Positions 1 to 8,822 are shown, counted from the stretch's first letter. The stretch: 25,000 nt of DNA from Theodoxus fluviatilis (GCA_034096865.1 JAWQFJ010028201.1:7501-32500); one strand, 5' to 3'. The notes: a model not told the origin generated them from the letters alone. A program made the numbers and translations.

Positions 1-228
1 ATATTTTTACTTCTGTCTGCTGCATATGTATACTTGTAAAAAAGGCCAAGACTGAAGGGTTGAATGAGTCAGTGTTACGAATATCGGCTTCAAGTCGAAC
101 TTCGACTTCGAGTTCGCCGGTTGCTCTCAGCAATAACGTATATATTATTAGGTGAAATATATTTCATCAATGTGACTTCAAATGGAATATTTTTACTTCT
201 GTGTGCTGCATATGTATACTTGTGAAAA
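1..228. repeat. Direct repeat of ~40 bp, 186 bp apart
   Basis: Positions 1-40 and 187-228 are nearly the same sequence (core 'ctgcatatgtatacttgt', with one base changed just before it and one just after). The spacer holds a perfect 17-bp palindrome at 92-108 (AAGTCGAACTTCGACTT). The pair could be two units of a longer repeat that begins outside the window, or the flanks of a small insertion. No gene is visible here. Confidence 0.6.
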
Positions 229-1929
229 ATCACACTGGATTTTGCTGTCTGCATGGAGCAGGGACCATCAATCTGTAAGTGTTGTTTTAGCCTTCTTTCT
301 TCCCCTTTTTCTGCATTTTGTGCTATGTGTGCGTCTTGGTGTCTTCAAATCCCTAAGGCTCAGTAAGTTTTGAAGATAAATACTTCTACTTTGGCACACT
401 GCTAGTTTGGATATTTTTGAAGATAATTACGTTTGCTCATTGACTTAAACCATGTAGTTTCTTCATAAATCATAATCAGGCGGTTAAAACACACACCCGT
501 GTAGGCCTTTTTATAAAAATAAATAAATAAAAATCCATAACAATCCAAATGCATTGAAACAACGTAAATATGTGACCATTGAGGAATTAAACCAATTGCA
601 AGAAACAAAATTGGAATCAGTTTGATAGAATAGAAGTTATAGGCTTTTGATGTTTTTTGTTTGGCGGCCATTTTGGATCGTTGCCATGGAAACTGATGAC
701 ATATATTATCAGGCATTATCATTTTTTAGCTCCTACATCAGTATACATTTGTTGACTAAAAAGAGATACAAAACAAATGACAGCAAACTTGGTCCAACAT
801 TAGCTGCCATGTCTGGCCTTAAATGTCTTTGTTTTGAGAGATGACCAAGAGATCCACTTGACCTTGCATTGTTTGTTTTATCTGTGGGAAATCTTACGTT
901 ACTGCCATATTATATTAGACATTCTGTCCTGAAAATGATGAATAGGTAAAGGTAATGGTGCTTGCTGTTGTAGTGCCATTTTTTAAAAACATTTATGCTG
1001 ATAGGTATTTAAACTGCTCACTTTTACCCCCAGGTCATCATGCTCACATTGTCATTTTGACACCATCTCTACTCCTAGGGTGCATGCAACCAGGCCTTGG
1101 AGAAACATACCTAAGGTCGTTCTCACGTGTGACAAGTTTTCTGACTTGCCATTGCTAAGATGGTGGTTGCATGTCACAAGAAAAGTTTTTATTTCAAGCT
1201 TGCTAATGAATTAAACAATGCTCTAGTTTTCTTGCCACTGGCAAGGAAAGTTTTTGCAAACAGATGGGTTCTTGCTTGTGACAGTTGTTATCATGGAAAC
1301 ATGGCAGCTTGTTAAGTGGACTGATGGCCAGATAACTCATTTTATTAAACCCAGGCATTCATGCCTAGCTCTATGGGACATGAGAAATCCATCATACCTT
1401 GACCAGAACAAGGCCAGGGTGTGTGTTCTGACCATTTCTAGATGCATAGACTTTACAGGTAAACATACCTGCAATGTTTGTGTTGTGAATCAAGCATATT
1501 GTCTGCTCGTGCAGTCTATGATTGACTGCGACACACATTTGGCAAAAAAGGAAGTTGCAATTTGTGAGACTTGCAACGATGAAAAGCTTGCCGGAGACGA
1601 AGAAACTTTCTCACCATGTGTGAGGATGCTCTAGGAACATTCCAAATTTTCCAGCTCACAGTTAACTCTTAACTTCCCATACCACACCGTTCCGCCCATG
1701 CCTCTCATTCCCACACTGCATGAGACCGCATGACTTTGCTACCAAATAGAATGTGACATTACAGGGAGAGAGAACTCTCCTGTACATGAAGAACAGTAGA
1801 AGTCACATCCAGAAACTGCGCACTTATATTTGGCCCCAACTTTGCAAGTTCACTGACTTTTACCAGTGTTTATAGTTTATAGTTTTAAGACCTTTCAAAG
1901 ATTTGTCTTCGTTCCTCAGAGCAGTCATC
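229..1929. other. Intergenic or intronic, no supported gene
   Basis: AT-rich DNA with only short reading frames. The longest (1254-1634, plus strand, 126 codons) shows no domain or motif I recognise, and no splice signals tie it to anything else. Two TTAA tetranucleotides near 1663-1672 are possible piggyBac target sites, but no matching inverted terminal repeat was found downstream of the transposase relic. Confidence 0.5.
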
Positions 1930-2805
1930 ATGGCTGCCTCAGAGGCCTCCAGTGATGATGATTTTGACAATGTAATTGAAGAATTAATCCAAGAAGCAAA
2001 CCTCAGATTTAGTGTAGACAACCAGAGTGACATCAAAGTGTCAGATGTGAGTAATGTGCATACAAGTGACCTGTCGGATGCAGAATGTTTTCACGTCACA
2101 TCAAGTGAGAGTGACGAAGTTGTCTCTGATGAGGAGTTGGAGTGACACTGTCATTGATCTTGAAATTGAGGACTTTTAGATGTGGTTGGACTGACCATTC
2201 CTCTTCCGGCTGATGCAAAGCCAATTGGGTATTTCTTGCAACTGTTCCCACAATATTTGTTTTTGAAATTTGTGGATCAAATAAACTTGTATGCAGAACA
2301 GAGGCGCTGAAACTTCGTGACAACAACTCCTAATGAAATTTGTGCATACCTGGGCATGCTTTTCTTGGTGGGAGTGGTTCAACTCCCAAAATTACAGATC
2401 TATGCTATAGGCGCAAGAGGCCTGAGCTGAGACGGCAGACAAAAGCTAATGTGATGACAAGAAACCACTATAATCAACTTGGCAAATATTTTCACCTGAA
2501 TGAGTCAACTTGGAATCCACCACTCACGGATCCCAACCATGACAAACTTCACAAAGTCAGACCTCTCTCGGAAACTGCTAAGAGACAGTTCAGAAAACCC
2601 CATGCTCTTCATAAAACTATGGCAGTTGATGAGGCAGGGTCAAATTTAAAGGATGGTGTTCTTTCCTACAATAAATACCATCAAAACCTGCAAAATGGGG
2701 CATCAAAGCCTGGGGTCTCGCGGACTCAGAGTTGTTCTTGTAGATTTCAACATCTACCCTGGTGAGGATGGAGGGCATGACAATACTCCACTCCCTTGTA
2801 TGTTG
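1930..2805 (+). pseudogene. Degenerate piggyBac-type transposase (N-terminal and first catalytic part)
   Basis: This is a broken relative of the piggyBac / PGBD transposases (DDE_Tnp_1_7 family), which cut and paste DNA at TTAA. The start (ATG at 1930) encodes the acidic Asp/Ser/Glu-rich leader usual in this family. Family blocks follow in order. Around 2212-2300 is a hydrophobic block ending in N-L-Y-A-E-Q. At 2335-2390 is E-I-C-A-Y-L-G-M-L-F-L-V-G-V-V-Q-L-P. At 2460-2600 is a block with R-N-H-Y and D-K-L-H-K-V-R-P-L. Next comes V-D-E with the presumed first catalytic Asp at 2628-2630, then W-G-I-K-A-W-G-L-A-D-S at 2696-2728, and V-D-F-N-I-Y-P-G-E-D near 2738-2767. The blocks fall in all three plus frames, with several in-frame stops between them, so it cannot make an active enzyme. 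The later catalytic residues and the C-terminal Cys-rich domain are absent. Terminal repeats were not located. Confidence 0.85.
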
Positions 2806-2829
2806 CATGTTCATAATTGAATGCATATG

Positions 2830-3172
2830 AAGGCATGGTGAAGTTTAACACATACAGATTTCAAAAGCTTTTATTGACAGATGCTGCAAAATTTTCAAGA
2901 TTTCATTTTCCAAAATTTTTCATTTCTTTTTGATTGAATATTAAACTTTGGATTTCAAGACATGCTAAAATGATACCTTATTGTGCACCTATACCCTTTT
3001 CCTTCAAGACTGGGAAGTTTCCTCTCAATGTGAGCAGTGGTTAGGTCACAAGACATATATCTCAGCAATCATACCAAAAAGCTAGCTGTTTTACGAAAAC
3101 TTTAATGGGAAATGAGAGCTGTAATAGGCAAAAACTCATGGAAAGTTGAGAGCTAACCTGGTGTTTTTTCAG
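2830..3172. other. AT-rich spacer, no gene seen
   Basis: Low-information AT-rich DNA after the transposase relic. It ends in a pyrimidine-rich tract and AG (gtgttttttcag, 3161-3172) that forms a good 3' splice site for the segment that follows. Confidence 0.4.
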
Positions 3173-3253
3173 GGTGATGAGGAGCAGGATGAGTTGAGCA
3201 CCTTCCTGAAGGATGAATCTCTAGGAACCGTGCAGCCTCAAACCATTCTGTGA
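3173..3253 (+). CDS. Possible terminal exon of an unrecognised gene
   Basis: A strong splice acceptor at 3161-3172 is followed by 26 open codons and a TGA stop at 3251-3253. The peptide is acidic (G-D-E-E-Q-D-E-L-S-T-F-L-K-D-E-S) and ends Q-P-Q-T-I-L. A canonical poly(A) signal lies 177 bp downstream. I do not recognise the peptide. No upstream partner exon was identified, so this could be a chance alignment of splice-like signals. It does not resemble the missing N-terminal half of MED31. Confidence 0.35.
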   Translation, partial: GDEEQDELSTFLKDESLGTVQPQTIL

Positions 3254-3429
3254 ACTCGAGTCAGTAGTGACTCTGGCGCAGTTCGCAATGAATGCCTAAT
3301 AGACTTGACCCTTCGCATTACAGCATTGCGCCCAAAAAGTTAGTTCTGGATACTATTTTTTCCACTTGTTACAGAAATCATTCAGATGTCAAAACTTTAC
3401 CATTTTAACACAAACATTTTATTTTATCG

Positions 3430-3435
3430 AATAAA
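3430..3435 (+). terminator. AATAAA polyadenylation signal
   Basis: AATAAA at 3430-3435, within a small inverted repeat (ACGCTTGT ... ACAAGCGT at about 3435-3461). It would suit a transcript ending with the 3173-3253 exon. Confidence 0.35.
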
Positions 3436-3501
3436 CGCTTGTTTATTGCCTCAACAAGCGTAATATATGAGTTTTGTGTGAAACAGTCTTAGAACTACTT
3501 T

Positions 3502-3645
3502 AACAGCGTACGTCAGGGAGCAGAGTGCTATCCCACAAGCCTCTTGTGTGACCTTCTTATGCATATTCCAGACGGATTAGTTTCATCATTTGATATGAAC
3601 TGTGCTAGACTCTTTCGCTGGCAGGCAAAGTCTCTAGTGGACTAG
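3502..3645 (+). pseudogene. Possible non-LTR reverse transcriptase relic
   Basis: One open frame of 47 codons begins N-S-V-R-Q-G and continues with P-T-S-L-L-C-D-L-L-M-H-I-P-D. This resembles the reverse-transcriptase motif G-V-R-Q-G-C-x-L-S-P-x-L-F-N-x-x-I-N-D-L-P of LINE elements, with the Cys-x-x-Ser-Pro part altered. The expected downstream YxDD motif is not seen before the TAG stop at 3643-3645. This is a short, low-confidence call based on one motif. Confidence 0.35.
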
Positions 3646-3923
3646 AATGGCTTCAAACACCCCACGCACTAGACATAAATGAATGCAGGTCCTAAGCTCT
3701 AACCACTTGGCCCAGAATCACCTTCAACTTGTGAAATACTAGAATTGTTATGTCTGTATTTTGTGTACATATGTCTTTGGGGTTCCTCTACCAGCAAAAA
3801 CAAAAAGTAGTTACAGGAACTTCCTTTCATATAGTATATCTGTCTGTGCTTGTAAAATTCTGTCTGTGCGTGAATGATACTTGGTGAATTTCTATATTGA
3901 ACGAACCCCTCTGTGTGACTGCA

Positions 3924-4003
3924 TTAGCTTTGGTTTAACGTCTACGACATGCCAAAACAAGAACAAAATATAGTTCCAGGAACTTCCCTTCCATCTTGTC
4001 TAC
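3924..4003 (+). repeat. Dispersed repeat ('gctttggtttaacgtctacga' family), copy 1
   Basis: The stretch beginning gctttggtttaacgtctacg and continuing to caggaacttccc matches 18103-18195 closely, with small gaps. A more diverged related piece (tacaggaacttcc, with a CAAAAA-rich lead) lies at about 3770-3830. It is an ancient dispersed element of unknown class. Confidence 0.6.
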
Positions 4004-4015
4004 AATATGAATTTG

Positions 4016-4981
4016 TACATGGTGTGTACCTAGGGTATTGCATGAGTGTGGTGTACATGGTGTGTACCTAGGGTATTGCATAAGTGTGGTGTACATGGTG
4101 TGTACCTAGGGTATTGCATGAGTGTGGTGTACATGGTGTGTACCTAGGGTATTGCATAAGTGTGGTGTACATGGTGTGTACCTAGGGTATTTGTACATGG
4201 TGTGTACCTAGGGTATTTGTACATGGTGTGTACCTAGGGTATTGCATAAGTGTGGTGTACATGGTGTGTACCTAGGGTATTGCATAAGTGTGGTGTACAT
4301 GGTGTGTACCTAGGGTATTGCATAAGTGTGGTGTACATGGTGTGTACCTAGGGTATTGCATAAGTGTGGTGTACATGGTGTGTACCTAGGGTATTGCAAG
4401 AGTGTGGTGTACATGGTGTGTACCTAGGGTATTGCATAAGTGTGGTGTACATGGTGTGTACCTAGGGTATTTGTACATGGTGTGTACCTAGGGTATTGCA
4501 TAAGTGTGGTGTACATGGTGTGTACCTAGGGTATTTGTACATGGTGTGTACCTAGGGTATTTGTACATGGTGTGTACCTAGGGTATTGCATAAGTGTGGT
4601 GTACATGGTGTGTACCTAGGGTATTGCATGAGTGTGGTGTACATGGTGTGTACCTAGGGTATTGCATAAGTGTGGTGTACATGGTGTGTACCTAGGGTAT
4701 TGCATAAGTGTGGTGTACATGGTGTGTACCTAGGGTATTGCATAAGTGTGGTGTACATGGTGTGTACCTAGGGTATTGCATAAGTGTGGTGTACATGGTG
4801 TGTACCTAGGGTATTGCATAAGTGTGGTGTACATGGTGTGTACCTAGGGTATTGCATAAGTGTGGTGTACATGGTGTGTACCTAGGGTATTGCATAAGTG
4901 TGGTGTACATGGTGTGTACCTAGGGTATTGCATGAGTGTGGTGTACATGGTGTGTACCTAGGGTATTGCATGAGTGTGGTG
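4016..4981 (+). repeat. Satellite array, 38-bp and 26-bp units (27 copies)
   Basis: I count 27 head-to-tail units starting at tacatggtgtgtacctaggg. Twenty-two are 38 bp long, and five (starting at 4168, 4194, 4448, 4512 and 4538) are 26 bp, lacking a 12-bp block (gcataagtgtgg-like). Together they fill 966 bp exactly. Units are almost identical; the commonest variation is cataag versus catgag. The array ends 131 bp before the MED31 coding exon and so probably lies inside the last MED31 intron. Confidence 0.97.
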
Positions 4982-5112
4982 TAAGGAGACTTTTCTGCAA
5001 AATAAACTTGGTTAATTTGTTTCACATCTTTAGTACTAATATTGCTGTTCAAATCTATAATGCATATCTTTACATCAACTCCCAAATCCTCTTTCTCTTT
5101 GTCAATGTGCAG

Positions 5113-5353
5113 GTACCCGCAGTGTCTTCACTTCCTGGAGCTGCTTCAGCATGAGTCTTTCAGAAAGGAGCTTGTCAATGCTCAGTGTGCCAAGTTCATA
5201 GAGGATCAACAGCTGCTGCACTGGCAGCACTACATGCGGCGCCGGGTGAGGCTGGAGCGAGATGAGGCAGAGCAAGAGGACAGAAAACAGACCCAGGAAA
5301 CTCTGCAACAGTCACAGCCTGCTCCCACATCCTCGGACAAGCCTTGCAGCTAG
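5113..5353 (+). CDS. MED31: Mediator complex subunit 31, last coding exon (partial gene)
   Basis: MED31 (Soh1) is a small subunit of the middle module of Mediator, which links transcription factors to RNA polymerase II in the nucleus. The exon encodes 79 codons starting Y-P-Q-C-L-H-F-L-E-L-L-Q, followed by F-R-K-E-L-V-N-A-Q-C-A-K-F-I and L-H-W-Q-H-Y. These are hallmark Soh1-domain blocks that I recognise with confidence. A charged, Gln-rich tail with low conservation follows. The splice acceptor is ...caatgtgcag (ending 5112); the first exon base completes a codon, probably the conserved Lys before Tyr-Pro-Gln. The stop is TAG at 5351-5353. Family members are about 130 residues, so the N-terminal ~50-60 residues lie on upstream exons that I could not find in this window. 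They may sit further upstream than position 1. The product's tail is somewhat longer than in vertebrate MED31. Confidence 0.93.
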
Positions 5354-5362
5354 TCCCCTTGA

Positions 5363-6475
5363 ATGCAGAACTGAAGAATGCATGCAGAACTAAAGGCTGT
5401 GAGCAGACTTGAAGGTGGTGTACACAATTGGAGACTGTGTGCAGAACTGTAGATGGTGTGCAGACCTGAAGGCTGTGTGCAGACCTACCTGAAGGCTATG
5501 TGCAGATCTGAATGCTGTGTGCAGACCCCAAGGCTATGTGCAGACCTGAAGGCTGTGTGCAGACCTGAAAGCTGTGTGCAGACCTGAAGGCTGTGTGCAG
5601 ACCTACCTGAAGGCTGTGTGCAGACCTGAAGGCTGTGTGCAGACCTGAAGGCTGTGTGCAGACCTGAAGGCTGTGTGCAGACCTGAAGGCTGTGTGCAGA
5701 CCTGAAGGCTATGCACAGACAGGAAGGCTATGTGCAGATCTGAATGCTGTATGCAGACCCCAAGGCTGCGCAGATCTGAATGCTGTGTGCAGACCCCAAG
5801 GCTATGTGCAGACCTGAAGGCTGTGTGCAGACCTGAAGGCTGTGTGCAGACCTGAAGGCTGTGTGCAGACCTGAAGGCTGTGTGCAGACCTGAAGGCTGT
5901 GTGCAGACCTACCTGAAGGCTGTGTGCAGACCTACCTGAAGGCTGTGTGCAGACCTACCTGAAGGCTGTGTGCAGACCTACCTGAAGGCTGTGTGCAGAC
6001 CTACCTGAAGGCTGTGCAGACCTACCTGAAGGCTGTGTGCAGACCTGAAGGCTGTGTGCAGACCTGAAGGCTGTGTGCAGACCTGAAGGCTGTGTGCAGA
6101 CCTGAAGGCTGTGTGCAGACCTGAAGGCTGTGTGCAGACCTGAAGGCTATGCGCAGACAGGAAGGCTATGTGCAGATCTGAATGCTGTATGCAGACCCCA
6201 AGGCTGCGCAGATCTGAATGCTGTGTGCAGACCCCAAGGCTATGTGCATACCCGAAGGCTGTGTGCAGACCTGAATGCTGTGTGCAGACCTGAATGCTGT
6301 GTGCAGACCTGAATGCTGTGTGCAGACCTACCTGAAGGCTGTGTGCAGACCTACCTGAAGGCTGTGTGCAGACCTACCTGAAGGCTGTGTGCAGACCTGA
6401 ATGCTGTGTGCAGACCTGAAGGCTGTGTTCAGACCCCAAGGCTGTGTGCTGACCTCAAGGCTGTGTGCTGACCCT
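5363..6475 (+). repeat. Minisatellite, 19-bp unit with 23-bp variants
   Basis: The unit is ggctgtgtgcagacctgaa (19 bp). A 23-bp form carries an extra 'acct' (cagacctacctgaa). Early units (5363-5460) are diverged; the array becomes regular from about 5460. A longer block, with 'tgcgcagatctgaatgctg' and 'cagaccccaaggctatgtg' variants, occurs at about 5706-5815 and again at about 6146-6250. Part of the array was therefore duplicated as a unit of roughly 440 bp. Confidence 0.95.
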
Positions 6476-7063
6476 GCATGCACGTGTGTGCATGCATGCG
6501 TATGTGTGTGTGTGTGTGTGTGTGTGACTGACTCTCCACCTGCCTCAGTCAGTCTCTGAAGAACTGACCTAAGCGGGGGGAGGGGGGAGAATGAACCAGT
6601 TATCTAGCCTGCAACAAAAGTGCATGCACTCCTGTAAATGGTGCAGCAACTATCTCAGTTGTCTGCCTTGCACTTTTACAGCATGGACAATTTTGCTTCT
6701 AACTTTTCCAGCAAGCCTTGTACCGGTTGTGCTTTTGAAAATTATTTCATATTTCGAAATTCAAATAATGGATCTATGTCCTATAATAGAAAAATGTCGC
6801 TGCCATCTGGCAGAGACTGGCATTTTCCTCAGGTAGTAGAAATAAGGATCCCTCAGTTGTTGGAATTGGAGTTGAACGAACCACAGTGCACTGTACATGC
6901 CTCTACTGCATGAACTTGAGTGACAACCGATACACCCTGTCAATCCTGCATTTGCATTTTGTATGTTGGAACTTTATATTGGCACATACTGGTCCAACAG
7001 CTGGAAATACGGGTTATGTATGTACTGATATCAATCAAATGCATTTACTGATATCTTTTCTGA

Positions 7064-7069
7064 AATAAA
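7064..7069 (+). terminator. AATAAA polyadenylation signal, candidate for MED31
   Basis: AATAAA within tgaaataaatttt. It is the first canonical signal I see downstream of the MED31 stop codon on the plus strand. Confidence 0.5.
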
Positions 7070-7164
7070 TTTTGAAAACATCTTGAAAACTTCTTTAATT
7101 CCTGTTGACTGATGAACCCCTCAGCAGACCAAGATTTACTATAAGGTAGGACATGTCTGTTTCG

Positions 7165-7473
7165 AATCATAGGCTTCACTTCTATGGAATGCTGTATGAA
7201 ATGCTGAATGAAAGTGCATGAGTTGAATCATTCATAGGCTTCGCTTAGAACTACGTAATGCTGCATAATAGTGCATGAGTTGAATCATAGGCTTCACTTC
7301 TATGTAATGCTGTATGAAAGTACATGAGGTTTTAATCATAGGCTTCGCTTCTATGTAATGCTGTATGAAATACTGTATGAAAGTGCATGAGTTTTGAATC
7401 ATGGGCTTCGCTTCTATGAAGTGCTGTATGATAGAGCATGACGGTTATGATCATAGGCTTCACATCTATGGCA
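7165..7473 (+). repeat. ~52-bp tandem repeat array, left part
   Basis: Units contain aatcataggcttcrcttctatg followed by a 'tgctgtatgaaagtgcatgag'-like half. Starts are near 7170, 7230, 7285, 7335, 7397 and 7449, with length changes from small duplications. The last unit is cut after 'ctatggca' at 7473 by the Helitron-like insertion. Confidence 0.85.
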
Positions 7474-7619
7474 TCTCTATATATAATTGAGCTGTGTGTG
7501 TGTGTGTGTGTCTGTGTGACACTCATACGTTTCCACAGTTTTATTCCGATCGACTTGAAACTTGGTATGGGGTTAGGTGTGGACCGGGGTCAGGTCAACG
7601 TGGGGTTAAAATAAATGGT

Positions 7620-7662
7620 GTTGCCATGGTAACCGGAAGTGGGCACAAACAAGATGGCCGCC
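7620..7662 (+). promoter_or_regulatory. RFX/ETS/YY1-type motif cluster, module 1
   Basis: GTTGCCATGGTAACC (7620-7634) matches the palindromic RFX X-box. ACCGGAAGT (7632-7640) matches the ETS/GABP consensus. CAAGATGGCCGCC (7650-7662) matches the YY1 core AAGATGGC. A second YY1-type site, CAAGATGGCGGC, lies at 7776-7787. This is motif matching only; activity is not shown. Confidence 0.45.
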
Positions 7663-7902
7663 AAAAACTCAAAGTGCTCCGATTTGACCGAAATTTGGTG
7701 TGTGGGTAGGTAAAGTCAGATGATGAAGATCTGTGAACACATTTTTTGGTTACCATGGTTACGTGACGAGAAAAACAAGATGGCGGCTGAGGAAACAATG
7801 GACGACTGTGTCGAGAGACACAGGAGTTCCCATCGACTTAAAACTTGGAATGGTGTTAGATGTGGGCCAGGGTCAGGTCATGGTGGGGTAAAAAAAAATG
7901 GC

Positions 7903-7945
7903 GTTGCCATGGTAACCGGAAGTGGGCACAAACAAGATGGCCACC
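7903..7945 (+). promoter_or_regulatory. RFX/ETS/YY1-type motif cluster, module 2
   Basis: The same order and spacing as module 1: X-box at 7903-7917, ETS site at 7915-7923, YY1-like CAAGATGGCCACC at 7933-7945. TTACGTCACG at about 8042-8051 resembles a bZIP/CRE-type site. In module 3 (8607-8637) the ETS and YY1 sites persist but the X-box has decayed. Confidence 0.45.
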
Positions 7946-8064
7946 GAAAACTCAAAGTGCTCCGATTTGACCGAAATTTGGTGTGTGGGTTGGTAAAGTC
8001 AAATGATGAAGATCTGTGAACAAATTTTTTGGTTACCATGGTTACGTCACGAGAAAAACAAAAT

Positions 8065-8473
8065 GGTGGCAGAGTGGTTAGCGCGCTGAACCTACAGTCG
8101 CTTGCGGCCAGTTCGAAGCTGCGCGGTTCCCAGAGTTGCATCCTTGAGCAAGATGCTTAACTCGCATTGCTTCTCCCCACCCAGGAGTAAAACCGGGTAC
8201 CTGTGAGGGCAATGTTGGCAAAATGTAGTACGATTAACCCTTGTATGCGGCCAAGCGCCAGCATCGGGTTGGAATACTCCCCAGGGAGTGGAGTTGGTGC
8301 TGGTACCTGACTGTGTGTGTCTTCAAAATGTCTGTCACTATGTTTGTTGTGAGGTACCAGTGAGGATTGATCAAGATGCCCAGTGATCAGGGGGTAAAGT
8401 GTAAAGCGGTTTGAGCACCGATCAATGGTGGAAAGTCGCTATATAAAATCACACCTTTACCTTTACCTTTACA
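8065..8473 (+). mobile_element. tRNA-derived SINE, about 409 bp
   Basis: The head matches an RNA polymerase III promoter: A box TGGCAGAGTGG (8067-8077) and B box AGTTCGAAGCT (8110-8120), with 32 bp between them. A ~290-bp unrelated body follows, then the end 'aagtcgctatataaaatcac' and a short (CCTTTA)n tail at about 8452-8473. It interrupts module 2 of the Helitron-like element. The offset between module starts (693 bp instead of 283) fits an insertion of about 410 bp. No clean target-site duplication is visible. Compared with module 1, about 15 bp of host sequence (ggcggctgaggaaac) is missing at the junction. Confidence 0.85.
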
Positions 8474-8822
8474 ATGGACGACTGTGTCGAAGGCGGCGAA
8501 GCCGCCTGAGACGCAGGAGTTCCCATCGACTTAAAACTTGGTATGGGGTTAGATGTGGGCCGGGTTCAGGTCATGGTGGGGTAAAAAAAAAAGTGTCGCC
8601 ATGGTCACCGGAAGTGGGCACAAACAAGATGGCTGCCGAAAACTCAAAGTGCTCCGATTTGACCGAAATTTGGTGTATGGGTAGGTAAAGTCAAATGATG
8701 AAGATCTGTGAACACATTTTTGGTCATGGTTACGTAATGAGAAAAACAAAATGGCGGCTGAAGAATTTGGCTTTGTATGTGGCTTTGACGCTTTGTGCAT
8801 TGCCTGGCCGCGAAGCGGCTAG

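Larger units (their letters stand above)
5354..7069 (+). other. Probable MED31 3' UTR
   Basis: From the MED31 stop to the first clear AATAAA on the plus strand (7064-7069) there is no convincing coding sequence. If this signal is the one used, the untranslated region is about 1.7 kb and carries the minisatellite at 5363-6475, a (TG)n tract at about 6500-6526 and about 550 bp of unique sequence. Confidence 0.5.
7474..8822 (+). mobile_element. Non-autonomous Helitron-like element with internal ~283-bp modules
   Basis: The left end reads TCTCTATATATAATTG, which fits the Helitron 5' TC start. The right end reads GGCCGCGAAGCGGCTAG: a GCCGC/GCGGC hairpin running into CTAG (8819-8822), which fits the Helitron CTRR end. 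The hairpin sits closer to the end than usual. The element lies between A (7473) and T (8823). The joined flanks ('ctatggca' + 'tgctgtataaaag') reproduce the intact neighbouring repeat unit at about 8866-8885, so an empty site is visible. Inside are three modules starting with atcgactt at 7549, 7832 and 8525. The first two are 283 bp apart; the third is displaced by a SINE. An extra hairpin (GGCGGC gaa GCCGCC) lies near 8490-8504. No transposase gene is present. Confidence 0.75.

Noticed and set aside
1254..1634. 126-codon plus-strand frame
   Set aside because: Several Cys pairs made me consider a zinc-binding protein, but there is no ordered motif, splice support or family resemblance. It is kept out as an unsupported gene.
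3173..3253. This segment as a MED31 upstream exon
   Set aside because: The peptide is acidic, ends in a stop codon and has none of the Soh1 N-terminal motifs.
4016..4981. CRISPR-like regular repeat array
   Set aside because: There are no unique spacers; the whole unit repeats head-to-tail. The setting is a spliced eukaryotic genome.
6130..6312. Repetitive Cys/Arg/Pro-rich frame in the minisatellite
   Set aside because: A by-product of the 19-bp unit, which cycles through all frames; no start context or conservation is expected.
8065..8140. A functional tRNA gene
   Set aside because: The A and B boxes are present, but the cloverleaf arms do not close and a long unrelated body and CCTTTA tail follow, so this is a SINE head.
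7595..8800. Repeated ~70-90-residue frames within the 283-bp modules
   Set aside because: They exist because the modules are copies of each other, differ in frame between copies, and match no transposase; the element is non-coding.
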